NCBI RefSeq assembly: GCF_000689255.1
Contig: NZ_HG964446.1
Coordinates: forward strand, 3,328,689 to 3,392,688
From: Mycobacterium triplex
GTDB taxonomy: Bacteria > Actinomycetota > Actinomycetes > Mycobacteriales > Mycobacteriaceae
Reading direction: 5' to 3'
DNA length: 64,000 nt
Below, piece after piece: positions 50,978 through 59,387 of this stretch. Positions within the stretch are counted from its first letter, which is position 1, and each line of letters opens with the position of its first letter. Under the pieces are notes generated by a model. It was not told the DNA's origin. It saw only the letters and a program-made list of their open reading frames with translations, and ran no database searches. Made by a program: the position numbers and the translations under genes.

Positions 50978-51014
50978 CGCCGCCGAGTTTACCTGCGCGT
51001 GGTTGCCGCCCAGG

Positions 51015-53393
51015 TCAGATCGACTCCCACTTCCAGTGCGCGATCCGCGGGTCGTCCTCGCCGTGCACGCGGGTGTAGCGGCGGGCGTCCAGCCGCGCGT
51101 CGACCATCCGCTGGCGCAGCAGCGCCGCCCGGCCGGCCAGGCCGTCCACCCGGTCGATGACGTCCATCACCAAATGGAAGCGGTCGAGATCGTTGAGCAT
51201 CACCATGTCGAACGGCGTCGTCGTGGTGCCGCGCTCCTTGAACCCGCGCACGTGGATGTTCGCGTGGTTGGCGCGGCGATAGCTCAGCCGGTGGATCAGC
51301 CACGGATAGCCGTGATAGGCGAAGATGACCGGCTTGTCGCGGGTGAACAACGCGTCGAATTCCCGGTCCGGCAACCCATGTGGATGCTCGGAGTCCGGCT
51401 GCAGGCGCATCAGGTCGACGACGTTGACCAGCCGCACGGCCAGGTCGGGCAGCTCGCGACGCAGGATGTCGGCGGCGGCCAACGCCTCTTGGGTCGGGAT
51501 GTCGCCGGCACACGCCAGCACTACGTCGGGTTCGCCTTTGGCGGTGCTGGCCCACTCCCAGATCCCCAGGCCGCGGGTGCAGTGCGCGACCGCGTCGTCC
51601 ATGTCGAGGTAGGCCAGGGCGGGTTGCTTGCCGGCGACGATGACGTTGATGTAGTCGCGGCTGCGCAGGCAGTGGTCGGCCACCGACAGCAGGGTGTTGC
51701 CGTCCGGCGGCAGGTAGACCCGCACGATCTCGGCGCGCTTGTTGGCGACCAGGTCGATGAAGCCGGGGTCCTGATGCGAGGCGCCGTTGTGGTCCTGGCG
51801 CCACACGTGCGAGCTCAGCAGGTAGTTCAGCGACGCGATCGGCTGCCGCCAGGGCAGCTCGCGGCTGGTGGACAGCCACTTCGCGTGCTGGTTGAGCATG
51901 GAGTCGACGATGTGCACGAACGCCTCGTAGCAGTTGAACAACCCGTGCCGCCCGGTCAGCAGGTAGCCCTCCAGCCAGCCCTGGCACAGGTGCTCGGAGA
52001 GCACCTCCATCACGCGGCCGTCCGCCGCGAGCCCCTCGTCGTCGGGCTCGGTTTCCGACAGCCACACCTTGTCGGTGGACTCGAACACGGCCGACAGCCG
52101 GTTGGAGGCGGTTTCGTCGGGCCCCATCAGCCGGAAGCGGTCCGGGTTGCGGGTGATCACGTCGCGCAGGAAGGTGCCCAGCACACGGGTGGCTTCGTGC
52201 ATCGACGCGCCCGGGTTCTCGACCGGCACCGCGTAGTCGCGGAAATCCGGCAGGTCCAGCTCGCGCAGCAGCACGCCGCCGTTCGCGTGCGGATTGGCGC
52301 TCATCCGCCGCGGGCCCCTCGGCGCCAGCTCGCGCAGCTCCGGGCGCAGCGCGCCGTCGCCGTCGAACAGCTCGTCGGGCCGATAGCTGCGCAGCCACTC
52401 TTCCAGCTGCGCGCGGTGCGCGGGGTTGTCGTGGGTCTCGGCAAGCGGCACCTGGTGTGCGCGCCAGGTGCCCTCGACGCGCTTGCCGTCGACCTCCTTG
52501 GGCCCGGTCCAGCCCTTCGGAGTGCGCAACACGATCATCGGCCATACCGGGCGGTCGGTCTGATCGCCGTCGCGTGCCGCGCGCTGAATGGCGGCGATGT
52601 CGTCGAACGCGTCGTCGAACGCGGCGGCCAGCTCCCGGTGCACGGCGGCCGGATCGTCACCGGCGACCGTGATCGGCCGGTATCCGTAGCCGCGCAACAG
52701 CGATTCGAGTTCGGTGTGCGGGATGCGGGCCAGCACGGTCGGGTTGGCGATTTTGTAGCCGTTGAGGTGCAGGATCGGCAGCACCGCGCCGTCGACGGCC
52801 GGGTTGAGGAATTTGTTCGAGTGCCAGCCGGCCGCCAGTGGACCGGTCTCGGCCTCGCCGTCGCCGATCACGCACGCGACCACCAGATCGGGGTTGTCGA
52901 ACGCCGCGCCGAACGCGTGCACCAGCGCGTAGCCGAGTTCGCCGCCTTCGTGGATCGATCCCGGGGTCTGCGCGGCGACGTGGCTGGGGATGCCGCCGGG
53001 AAAGGAGAACTGACGGAACAACTTTCGCAGCCCCTCGGTGTCCTCACCGATGCCGCTGTAGATCTCGGTGTAGGTACCTTCCAGGTAAGCGTTGGCGACC
53101 AGGCCCGGGCCGCCGTGTCCGGGCCCGGTGATGTAGATGACGTTGGCGTCGCGGTTGCGGATGATCCGGTTCAGGTGCGCGTAGATCAGGTTGAGCCCGG
53201 GCGTGGTGCCCCAGTGCCCCAGCAGCCGCGGTTTGACGTGCTCGGCCACCAGCGGCTCTTTGAGCAGGGGATTGTCCAGCAGATAGATCTGCCCGACCGA
53301 CAGATAATTGGCGGCGCGCCAATACTTGTCGATCAGGGTGAGTTCGTCGTCGGAGAGTGCTTCGGGCGCTATTGTCGGGGTTTGCCGGCTCAC
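51015..53393 (-). CDS. xfp: Xylulose-5-phosphate/fructose-6-phosphate phosphoketolase
   Basis: A 792-residue ThDP enzyme. Phosphoketolase features are [40 protein letters not shown] (catalytic His pair), the ThDP motif [35 protein letters not shown] segment and [14 protein letters not shown]. The C-terminal part has the domain with [18 protein letters not shown]. It splits sugar phosphates with phosphate to acetyl phosphate and a C3 or C2 aldehyde sugar. GTG 53393. No acetate kinase or phosphotransacetylase gene is adjacent. M. tuberculosis has no such gene here (Rv1864c occupies the interval), so this is an insertion relative to that species. Confidence 0.95.
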   Translation of the reverse strand: MSRQTPTIAPEALSDDELTLIDKYWRAANYLSVGQIYLLDNPLLKEPLVAEHVKPRLLGHWGTTPGLNLIYAHLNRIIRNRDANVIYITGPGHGGPGLVANAYLEGTYTEIYSGIGEDTEGLRKLFRQFSFPGGIPSHVAAQTPGSIHEGGELGYALVHAFGAAFDNPDLVVACVIGDGEAETGPLAAGWHSNKFLNPAVDGAVLPILHLNGYKIANPTVLARIPHTELESLLRGYGYRPITVAGDDPAAVHRELAAAFDDAFDDIAAIQRAARDGDQTDRPVWPMIVLRTPKGWTGPKEVDGKRVEGTWRAHQVPLAETHDNPAHRAQLEEWLRSYRPDELFDGDGALRPELRELAPRGPRRMSANPHANGGVLLRELDLPDFRDYAVPVENPGASMHEATRVLGTFLRDVITRNPDRFRLMGPDETASNRLSAVFESTDKVWLSETEPDDEGLAADGRVMEVLSEHLCQGWLEGYLLTGRHGLFNCYEAFVHIVDSMLNQHAKWLSTSRELPWRQPIASLNYLLSSHVWRQDHNGASHQDPGFIDLVANKRAEIVRVYLPPDGNTLLSVADHCLRSRDYINVIVAGKQPALAYLDMDDAVAHCTRGLGIWEWASTAKGEPDVVLACAGDIPTQEALAAADILRRELPDLAVRLVNVVDLMRLQPDSEHPHGLPDREFDALFTRDKPVIFAYHGYPWLIHRLSYRRANHANIHVRGFKERGTTTTPFDMVMLNDLDRFHLVMDVIDRVDGLAGRAALLRQRMVDARLDARRYTRVHGEDDPRIAHWKWESI

Positions 53394-53439
53394 CTGCCCG
53401 ATTCTCCGCGCCGCCGCGCAGCGTCGCTAGGAGCGAAAG

Positions 53440-54288
53440 TCACTCCTGGCCGCGAGCGCGGGACTCGTAGGCCTTGCGTTTCGCGAAATCGACGTCGTCG
53501 GTGAAGACGTGCTCGCCGCCGAGGAGGCGGCTGATGCCCTCCGAGACCGAGCGCGGCATGAATTTCTGTGAGGCGATGATCGCGCCGGCCAGCTTGGTGA
53601 CGCGCACCCGCGGTTTCGGGCGACCGACCAGCCTGACGATCGCATCGGCCACGTCGGAGGGCTCGGCGTTTTCGACGCCCTTGACCCCGGAGGTCCCGGC
53701 GATGAGTTCGGTGTTCACGAACGTCGGCATCACCAGTGAGAACTTCATGCCCGTCGAGCGGTATTCGATGCGCGCGGCGTCGGTGAAGCCGACCACGGCG
53801 TGCTTGCTGGCGCAGTAGGTCGCCGCCCCGGGGACGTAGGACTCGCCAGCCAGGGAAGCGACGTTGATGACGTGTCCGCGCTTGCGGGGGGCCATGCGCT
53901 CGATGGCCAGCTTGGTGCCCAGGATCACGCCGTAGACGTTGATGTCGAGCACGCGGCGGGTAACCGAATCCGGCTCATCGCCGACCCGGCCGAGCGGCAT
54001 GATGCCCGCGTTGTTGACCAGCACGTCGATCGGGCCCAGTTGACGCTCCACCGCATCGAGGAATTCCGAAAACGAATTCCGTTCTGTCACATCGAGTTTT
54101 CCGTACACGTCGAGGCCGATCGCCGCGCCGGACTCCTTCACCTTCACCTCGTCGATGTCGCCGATCGCGACCTTGGCGCCCAGGTTGTGCAAAGCGGTCG
54201 CGGTGGCCAGGCCGATTCCCCGTGCGCCGCCGGTGATCACGATGACCTTGCCCCGGACTTTGCGGCCGATGGATGCGGTGTCTGCCAT
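53440..54288 (-). CDS. Short-chain dehydrogenase (Rv1865c homologue)
   Basis: A 282-residue SDR with a complete catalytic set: VITGGARGIGLATATAL (TGxxxGIG), DIDE cofactor strand, NNAGIMPLG, INVASLAGES and YCASKHAVVGF (Tyr and Lys). A basic C-terminal extension (about 240-282) is seen in related mycobacterial SDRs. Cofactor acid DIDE at the end of strand 2 suggests NAD preference. It lies 47 bases upstream of xfp on the same strand. Substrate unknown. Confidence 0.9.
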   Translation of the reverse strand: MADTASIGRKVRGKVIVITGGARGIGLATATALHNLGAKVAIGDIDEVKVKESGAAIGLDVYGKLDVTERNSFSEFLDAVERQLGPIDVLVNNAGIMPLGRVGDEPDSVTRRVLDINVYGVILGTKLAIERMAPRKRGHVINVASLAGESYVPGAATYCASKHAVVGFTDAARIEYRSTGMKFSLVMPTFVNTELIAGTSGVKGVENAEPSDVADAIVRLVGRPKPRVRVTKLAGAIIASQKFMPRSVSEGISRLLGGEHVFTDDVDFAKRKAYESRARGQE

Positions 54289-54365
54289 CTCCTCAGCACA
54301 GCACTCGGCTTCCGGCGACGCAACGACAATGACGGATGCCGTTCAGCCGAAGCCGAGCGGGCAGG

Positions 54366-55265
54366 CTAGCCCAGGGTCAGCCAGGCCAGGCTGCCGGCAC
54401 CGAACAGCGCGCAGTAGATCGCGAACGGGATCAGGGTGCGGGTCTCGAAGTACCGGGTGAGGTAGCGGACCGCGAGGTAGGCGCAGACGAACGAGGCGAG
54501 GCTGCCGGCCAGCACCTGGCCGGCGATCCCGGCGCCCAGCGGGCCGAACAGCTCGGGGATCTTGTAGACGCCGGCGGCCAGGATGATCGGCGTGGCCAGC
54601 AGAAAGGAGAAGCGGGCAGCGTCTTCGTGGGACAGGCCGCGCCACAGGCCCGCCACGATGGTGATGCCGGATCGGCTGATGCCGGGTAGCAGCGCCAGGA
54701 TCTGTGCGGAGCCGATCAGCACACCACGGCCCAACGGCAGCTGCGCGAGCCGGTTGTCCACGGCTTTTCCGCCGTGCTCGTCATCGGCGATCGCCGGCGA
54801 GTCGGCGCGGCGGCGCAGCACTTCGGCGGCGTACAGAGCGATTCCATTGAGCAGCAAGAAGGCCGCTGCGGGAATCGGTTTGCCCAGCGTGGTGCGGAAC
54901 AGCTTTTCTCCGAACAGGCCCGCCAGGGCCACCGGGATGGTGGCGGCCACAAGCAGCCAGGCCAACCGCTCGTTGGGCGTCCGGATGCGGCGGTGCCGCG
55001 CCGAGGAAACGAATCCGGCCAGCACCCGCAGCCAGTCGCGCCGGAAGAACACCAGCAGTGCCGCGGCGGTGGCGACGTGCAGGCCCACCAGGAATGCCAG
55101 GTACGGCGACTTGGGTGCCGAGACGTCCAAGTCGCGGGCCCATTGGCCGCCGATCAGCGCCGGCACCAAGATCGAGTGGCCGAGGCTGGAGACCGGAAAC
55201 AGTTCGGTCACACCCTGCGCCGCGCCGACCAAGAGGGCTTCGACGTAACTCAAGTGCGCACTCAC
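54366..55265 (-). CDS. uppP: Undecaprenyl-diphosphatase (UppP) paralogue
   Basis: A 299-residue membrane phosphatase. Both family motifs are recognisable: GVTELFPVSSLGHSIL (normally G-x-TE-F/W-LPISSTGH) and LPGISRSGITIVAG (PGxSRSG). About eight hydrophobic helices follow the expected order. It recycles undecaprenyl diphosphate to the lipid carrier for peptidoglycan and arabinogalactan synthesis. The first motif is divergent (ELFPVSSLGH), which marks a second-class member; the principal mycobacterial uppP (Rv2136c in M. tuberculosis) is expected elsewhere. GTG 55265 is the start used; TTG 55253 is possible. Not present at this place in M. tuberculosis. Confidence 0.9.
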   Translation of the reverse strand: MSAHLSYVEALLVGAAQGVTELFPVSSLGHSILVPALIGGQWARDLDVSAPKSPYLAFLVGLHVATAAALLVFFRRDWLRVLAGFVSSARHRRIRTPNERLAWLLVAATIPVALAGLFGEKLFRTTLGKPIPAAAFLLLNGIALYAAEVLRRRADSPAIADDEHGGKAVDNRLAQLPLGRGVLIGSAQILALLPGISRSGITIVAGLWRGLSHEDAARFSFLLATPIILAAGVYKIPELFGPLGAGIAGQVLAGSLASFVCAYLAVRYLTRYFETRTLIPFAIYCALFGAGSLAWLTLG

Positions 55266-55382
55266 GAACCCGATATCTCGCTTCCCGTATGTCCGACAAC
55301 AAACTCCGCAGCGTAGCCGGTCGGCGTCCGGTATCCGAACCAGGTTGAGCAGCCATGCTTTTGGCGGCGGTACGGTGGGCGC

Positions 55383-57782
55383 ATGGCTGACAGGCTGCTC
55401 GCCGGGGTGCGCGTTCTCGACTTGTCCGCCGGCGTGAGCGACACGGTGACCCGCCTGTTCGCGGACCTGGGCGCCGACGTCGTCAAGGTGGAGCCGCCGG
55501 GCGGCAGCGCGGCTCGCCACCACCGGCCGACGCTGGCCGGTGCCAGCATCCCGTTCGCCGTGCACAACGCGAACAAGCGCAGCGTGGTGCTGGATTCGCG
55601 CGACGACGACGACCGGCGCACCTTCTTCGACCTCGCCGAGGGCGCCGACATCGTCGTCGACGCCGCCGGCGGGGCAGTCGCGTTCGGGACCGCGCCCGCC
55701 GAGTTGGCCGAGCGCTACCCGCACCTGGTCGTGCTGTCGATCACCGACTTCGGGGCGAGCGGTCCGCGCTCGTCGTGGCGCGCCACCGACCCGGTGCTGT
55801 TCGCGATGTCGGGTGCGCTGTCGCGGTCCGGACCCACCGTCGGCACCCCGGTGTTGCCGCCCGACGGCATCGCCTCGGCCACCGCCGCCGTGCAGGCCGC
55901 CTGGGCCGCACTCGTCGCGTACTACAACAAATTACGTTGCGGCACAGGCGATTACATCGACTTCTCCCGGTTCGACGCGGTGGTCATGGCGCTGGACCCG
56001 GCGTTCGGCGCGCACGGGCAGGCCACCGCCGGGCAGCGCACCAGCGCGTGGCGGGGACGCCCGAAAAATCAGGACCCTTACCCGATCTGTCCGTGCCGGG
56101 ACGGCTATGTCCGGCTCTGCGTGATGGCGCCGCGGCAGTGGCGCGGCCTGCGCCGCTGGCTGGGGGAGCCGCAGGATTTCCAGGACCCGAAGTTCGACAC
56201 GCTCGGCGCCCGGTTCGCCGCGTGGCCGCAGCTCAGCGTGCTGGTCGACGCGCTGTTCGCCGACAAGACCATGAAGGAGCTGGTCGCCGAGGGACAGGCG
56301 CACGGAGTGCCGATCTCGGCGGTGCTGACGCCGTCGCGCATCCTGGCTTCCGAGCACTTCCAGGCCGTCGGCGCGATCACCCATGCCGAGCTGGTTCCCG
56401 GGGTGCGCACCGACGTGCCCACCGGATACTTCGTGGTCGACGACGAACGCTGCGGCTTCCGCACGCCCGCCCCGGCCGCCGGCGCCGACCAGCCGCGCTG
56501 GCTGGCCGACCCGGTGACGGCCGCACCGTCGGGCCGGGCCGGCGAGTATCCGTTCCAGAAATTGCGGATTCTCGACCTGGGCGTGATCGTCGCCGGCGGC
56601 GAGCTGAGCCGGCTGTACGGCGACCTGGGTGCCCAGGTCATCAAGGTCGAAAGCGCCGACTATCCCGACGGGCTGCGGCAATCGCGGGCCGGCGCCGTGA
56701 TGAGCGAGTCGTTCGCCTGGACGCACCGCAACCACCTGGCGTTGGGTCTGGACCTGCGCAGCGAGCAGGGCAAACAGATCTTCCGCCGACTGGTCGCCGA
56801 AGCCGACGCGGTGTTCGCCAACTTCAAGCCGGGAACCCTTACCTCGCTTGGGTTTTCGTTCGACACCCTGCGGGAGATCAACCCCCGGATCGTGCTCGCG
56901 GGTAGCAGCGCATTCGGGAACCGGGGGCCGTGGAGCAGGCGAATGGGCTACGGCCCGCTGGTCCGCGCGACCACCGGCGTGACCAGTCTCTGGACCTCCG
57001 AAGAAGCGTCCGAAGAGGCGCGCGCCGCCGGCGCCCGGCACGCGTTTTACGACGCGACGACGATCTTCCCCGACCACATCGTGGGGCGGGTCACCGCGAT
57101 CGCCGCGCTGGCCGCCCTGATCCGGCGCGATCGGACCGGCGCGCCGGCTCACGTGCACATCTCGCAGGCCGAGGTCGTCATGAATCAGCTGGACACCCTG
57201 TACGTCGCGCAGGCGGCGGTGGGGGCCGGCGTCGCCGAGGTCTGCGACGACACCAGCGTGCACGCGGTCTACCCGAGCGCCGGCGACGACGAATGGTGTG
57301 TCATCTCCATCCGAGCGGATAGCGAATGGCGGTGTCTCACAGATCTTTTGGGGCAGCCTGAGCTGGCCGAGGATCCGCGGTTCGCGACCGGGGAGTCGCG
57401 GACGGCCCATCGCGCGGAGTTGGTGGAGGCGGTCTCGGCCTGGACCAGCGCGCAGCACCCGGCACAAGCCGTCGCGGCGCTGCAGGCGGCCGGCATTCCG
57501 GCCGGCCCGATGAACCGACCACCGGACGTCCTGCAGGACCCGCAGCTGGTCGAGCGCAAGCTGCTCAGCGACATGGTGCATCCGCTGGTCGAGCGGCCGC
57601 TGCCGGCCGAGACCGGACCGGCGCCGTTCCACCACATCCCCCCGGCCCCACAACGTCCGGCGCCGCTGCCCGGTCAGGACACCCGCGAACTCTGCGTGAA
57701 GCTGCTCGGGATGGGCACCGAGGAGATCGACCGGCTGCTCTGTGAGCACGTGCTGTTCGAGGCCGCGGCACCGCCACGATAA
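55383..57782 (+). CDS. Tandem CaiB/BaiF-type (family III) CoA-transferase (Rv1866 homologue)
   Basis: A 799-residue protein with two copies of the family III CoA-transferase fold in one chain. Each copy starts with the typical VLDLSAGVSDTVTRLFADLGADVVKVEPPGG (about 11-41) and RILDLGVIVAGGELSRLYGDLGAQVIKVESADYPDG (about 395-430). The second half has GTLTSLGFSFDTLREINPRIV and the dimer-type C-terminus with VLQDPQLVERKLLSDMVHP. Such enzymes move CoA between carboxylic acids. It is 10 bases upstream of the thiolase-like gene, so both likely act on the same acyl-CoA. ATG 55383. Confidence 0.9.
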   Translation: MADRLLAGVRVLDLSAGVSDTVTRLFADLGADVVKVEPPGGSAARHHRPTLAGASIPFAVHNANKRSVVLDSRDDDDRRTFFDLAEGADIVVDAAGGAVAFGTAPAELAERYPHLVVLSITDFGASGPRSSWRATDPVLFAMSGALSRSGPTVGTPVLPPDGIASATAAVQAAWAALVAYYNKLRCGTGDYIDFSRFDAVVMALDPAFGAHGQATAGQRTSAWRGRPKNQDPYPICPCRDGYVRLCVMAPRQWRGLRRWLGEPQDFQDPKFDTLGARFAAWPQLSVLVDALFADKTMKELVAEGQAHGVPISAVLTPSRILASEHFQAVGAITHAELVPGVRTDVPTGYFVVDDERCGFRTPAPAAGADQPRWLADPVTAAPSGRAGEYPFQKLRILDLGVIVAGGELSRLYGDLGAQVIKVESADYPDGLRQSRAGAVMSESFAWTHRNHLALGLDLRSEQGKQIFRRLVAEADAVFANFKPGTLTSLGFSFDTLREINPRIVLAGSSAFGNRGPWSRRMGYGPLVRATTGVTSLWTSEEASEEARAAGARHAFYDATTIFPDHIVGRVTAIAALAALIRRDRTGAPAHVHISQAEVVMNQLDTLYVAQAAVGAGVAEVCDDTSVHAVYPSAGDDEWCVISIRADSEWRCLTDLLGQPELAEDPRFATGESRTAHRAELVEAVSAWTSAQHPAQAVAALQAAGIPAGPMNRPPDVLQDPQLVERKLLSDMVHPLVERPLPAETGPAPFHHIPPAPQRPAPLPGQDTRELCVKLLGMGTEEIDRLLCEHVLFEAAAPPR

Positions 57783-57792
57783 GTTCGTTCCC

Positions 57793-59277
57793 ATGCCCGT
57801 CGACCCCACAACACCGGTGCTGATCGGCTATGGCCAGGTCAACCACCGGGACGAGATCGACCCGGAAACACGTTCGGTCGAGCCCGTCGACCTGATGGTC
57901 GCCGCGGCCCGACAAGCCGCGAACGCCCGGGTGCTCGAGGCCGTCGACTCCGTCCGGGTGGTCAACGTGCTGTCCGCGACCTACCGCGACGCCGGACTCC
58001 TGGTCGGCAACAGCATCGGCGCGAGGGAGTTCACGACGCTCTACAGCCCGGTCGGCGGCAACGTGCCGCAGACGCTGCTCAATCAGGCCTGCCTGGACAT
58101 CCAGCGGGGGCGCGCCGGCGTGGTGCTGCTCACCGGCGCGGAAACCTGGCGCACCCGGCGCGGCCTGAGGGCCAAGGGCGCCCGGCTGGAGTGGACGGCC
58201 CAGGACGAATCCGTGCCGATGGCGCAAGTCAGCGGCGAGGACGTGCCGATGGCCGGCGACGCCGAGATCAAAATCCGGCTGGACCGCCCGGCGTACGTCT
58301 ATCCGCTGTTCGAGCAGTCCCTGCGCATCGCCAACGGCGAGTCGGTCTCCGCCCACCGCAACCGGATCGGGGAGCTGTGGGCGCGCTTCAACGCCGTCGC
58401 GGTCGGTAATCCGCACGCGTGGATCCGCGAGCCGGCGACCGCCGCGGAGATCTCGCAGCCCGGCCCGCGCAACCGGATGATCAGCTGGCCCTATCCGAAG
58501 CTGATGAACTCCAACAACATGGTCGATCAGGGCGCCGCGCTGATCCTGACGTCGGTCGAGCAGGCCGAGCGCCTCGGCGTCCCGGAAGATCAGTGGGTTT
58601 ACCCGCACGCCGGCACCGACGCGTACGACACGCCCTCGATCGCCGAGCGCCACGAACTGCACCGGTCGGCGGCCATCCGGATCGCCGGCGCCCGTGCGCT
58701 GGAGCTGGCCGGCCTGGGCATCGACGACGTCGACTATGTCGATCTGTACTCCTGCTTTCCGTCCGCGGTGCAGGTGGCGGCCGCCGAATTGGGGTTACCC
58801 ACCGACGACCCCGCCCGTCCGCTGACCGTCACCGGTGGCCTGACGTTCGCCGGCGGCCCGTGGAGCAATTACGTGATGCACTCGATTGCCACCGTGGCCG
58901 AACTGCTGGTGGCTAATCCCGGGCGGCGGGCCCTGATCACCGCCAACGGCGGCTACCTGACCAAGCACAGCTTCGGCGTCTACAGCACCGAACCACCGGC
59001 CGAATTCCGTTGGGAGAATTCGCAATCCGTGGTGGAGCGGGAACCGACCCGGGAGGGGTTGGTGCAGTGGGAAGGCGTCGGCACCGTCGAAGCGTGGACG
59101 ACACCGTTCGACCGCAACGGTCAGCCGGAGAAGGCTTTCGTTGCTGTGCGCACACCCGACGGGTCGCGGGCACTGGCGGTCATCGCCGATCCCGACTCGG
59201 CCTCGGCAACCGTTGGTGAAGACATCGGCGGCGCCAAGGTTGCCGTCACCGCGGACGGCAACGCCACGCTGCGGTGA
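57793..59277 (+). CDS. Thiolase-like acetyl-CoA acetyltransferase family protein (Rv1867 homologue)
   Basis: A 494-residue thiolase-superfamily protein, matching Rv1867 in length. The nucleophile Cys is in LLNQACLDIQRGRAG. The C-terminal half carries YSCFPSAVQVAA, GGLTFAGGPWSNYVMHSIATVAE and LTKHSFGVYSTEPPAEF, the last with the catalytic His region of the lipid-transfer/SCP-thiolase type. A final domain of about 90 residues (WTTPFDRNGQPEKAFVAVR) resembles the OB-type module often fused or partnered to such thiolases. ATG 57793 lies 10 bases after the CoA-transferase stop. It probably works in acyl-CoA degradation. Confidence 0.9.
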   Translation: MPVDPTTPVLIGYGQVNHRDEIDPETRSVEPVDLMVAAARQAANARVLEAVDSVRVVNVLSATYRDAGLLVGNSIGAREFTTLYSPVGGNVPQTLLNQACLDIQRGRAGVVLLTGAETWRTRRGLRAKGARLEWTAQDESVPMAQVSGEDVPMAGDAEIKIRLDRPAYVYPLFEQSLRIANGESVSAHRNRIGELWARFNAVAVGNPHAWIREPATAAEISQPGPRNRMISWPYPKLMNSNNMVDQGAALILTSVEQAERLGVPEDQWVYPHAGTDAYDTPSIAERHELHRSAAIRIAGARALELAGLGIDDVDYVDLYSCFPSAVQVAAAELGLPTDDPARPLTVTGGLTFAGGPWSNYVMHSIATVAELLVANPGRRALITANGGYLTKHSFGVYSTEPPAEFRWENSQSVVEREPTREGLVQWEGVGTVEAWTTPFDRNGQPEKAFVAVRTPDGSRALAVIADPDSASATVGEDIGGAKVAVTADGNATLR

Positions 59278-59387
59278 GCCGGGCGGGAATAAAAGACCAG
59301 GCCAACAGCACTGTTATCGCCGTTACAGTCGCGTAGCGATACCGGCGCGCATATTGTCGAAGGGGACGTTGGGGGAGGTGAGCCCAG

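Noticed and set aside
50826..53504. 892-codon plus-strand open frame opposite phosphoketolase
   Set aside because: Shadow of xfp: low-complexity Val/Arg/His composition and no domain, whereas the minus-strand frame is a full phosphoketolase.
54366..55724. 452-codon version of the UppP gene with a long N-terminal extension
   Set aside because: The extension is antisense to the CoA-transferase start and its promoter region; the family starts at the GTG near 55265.
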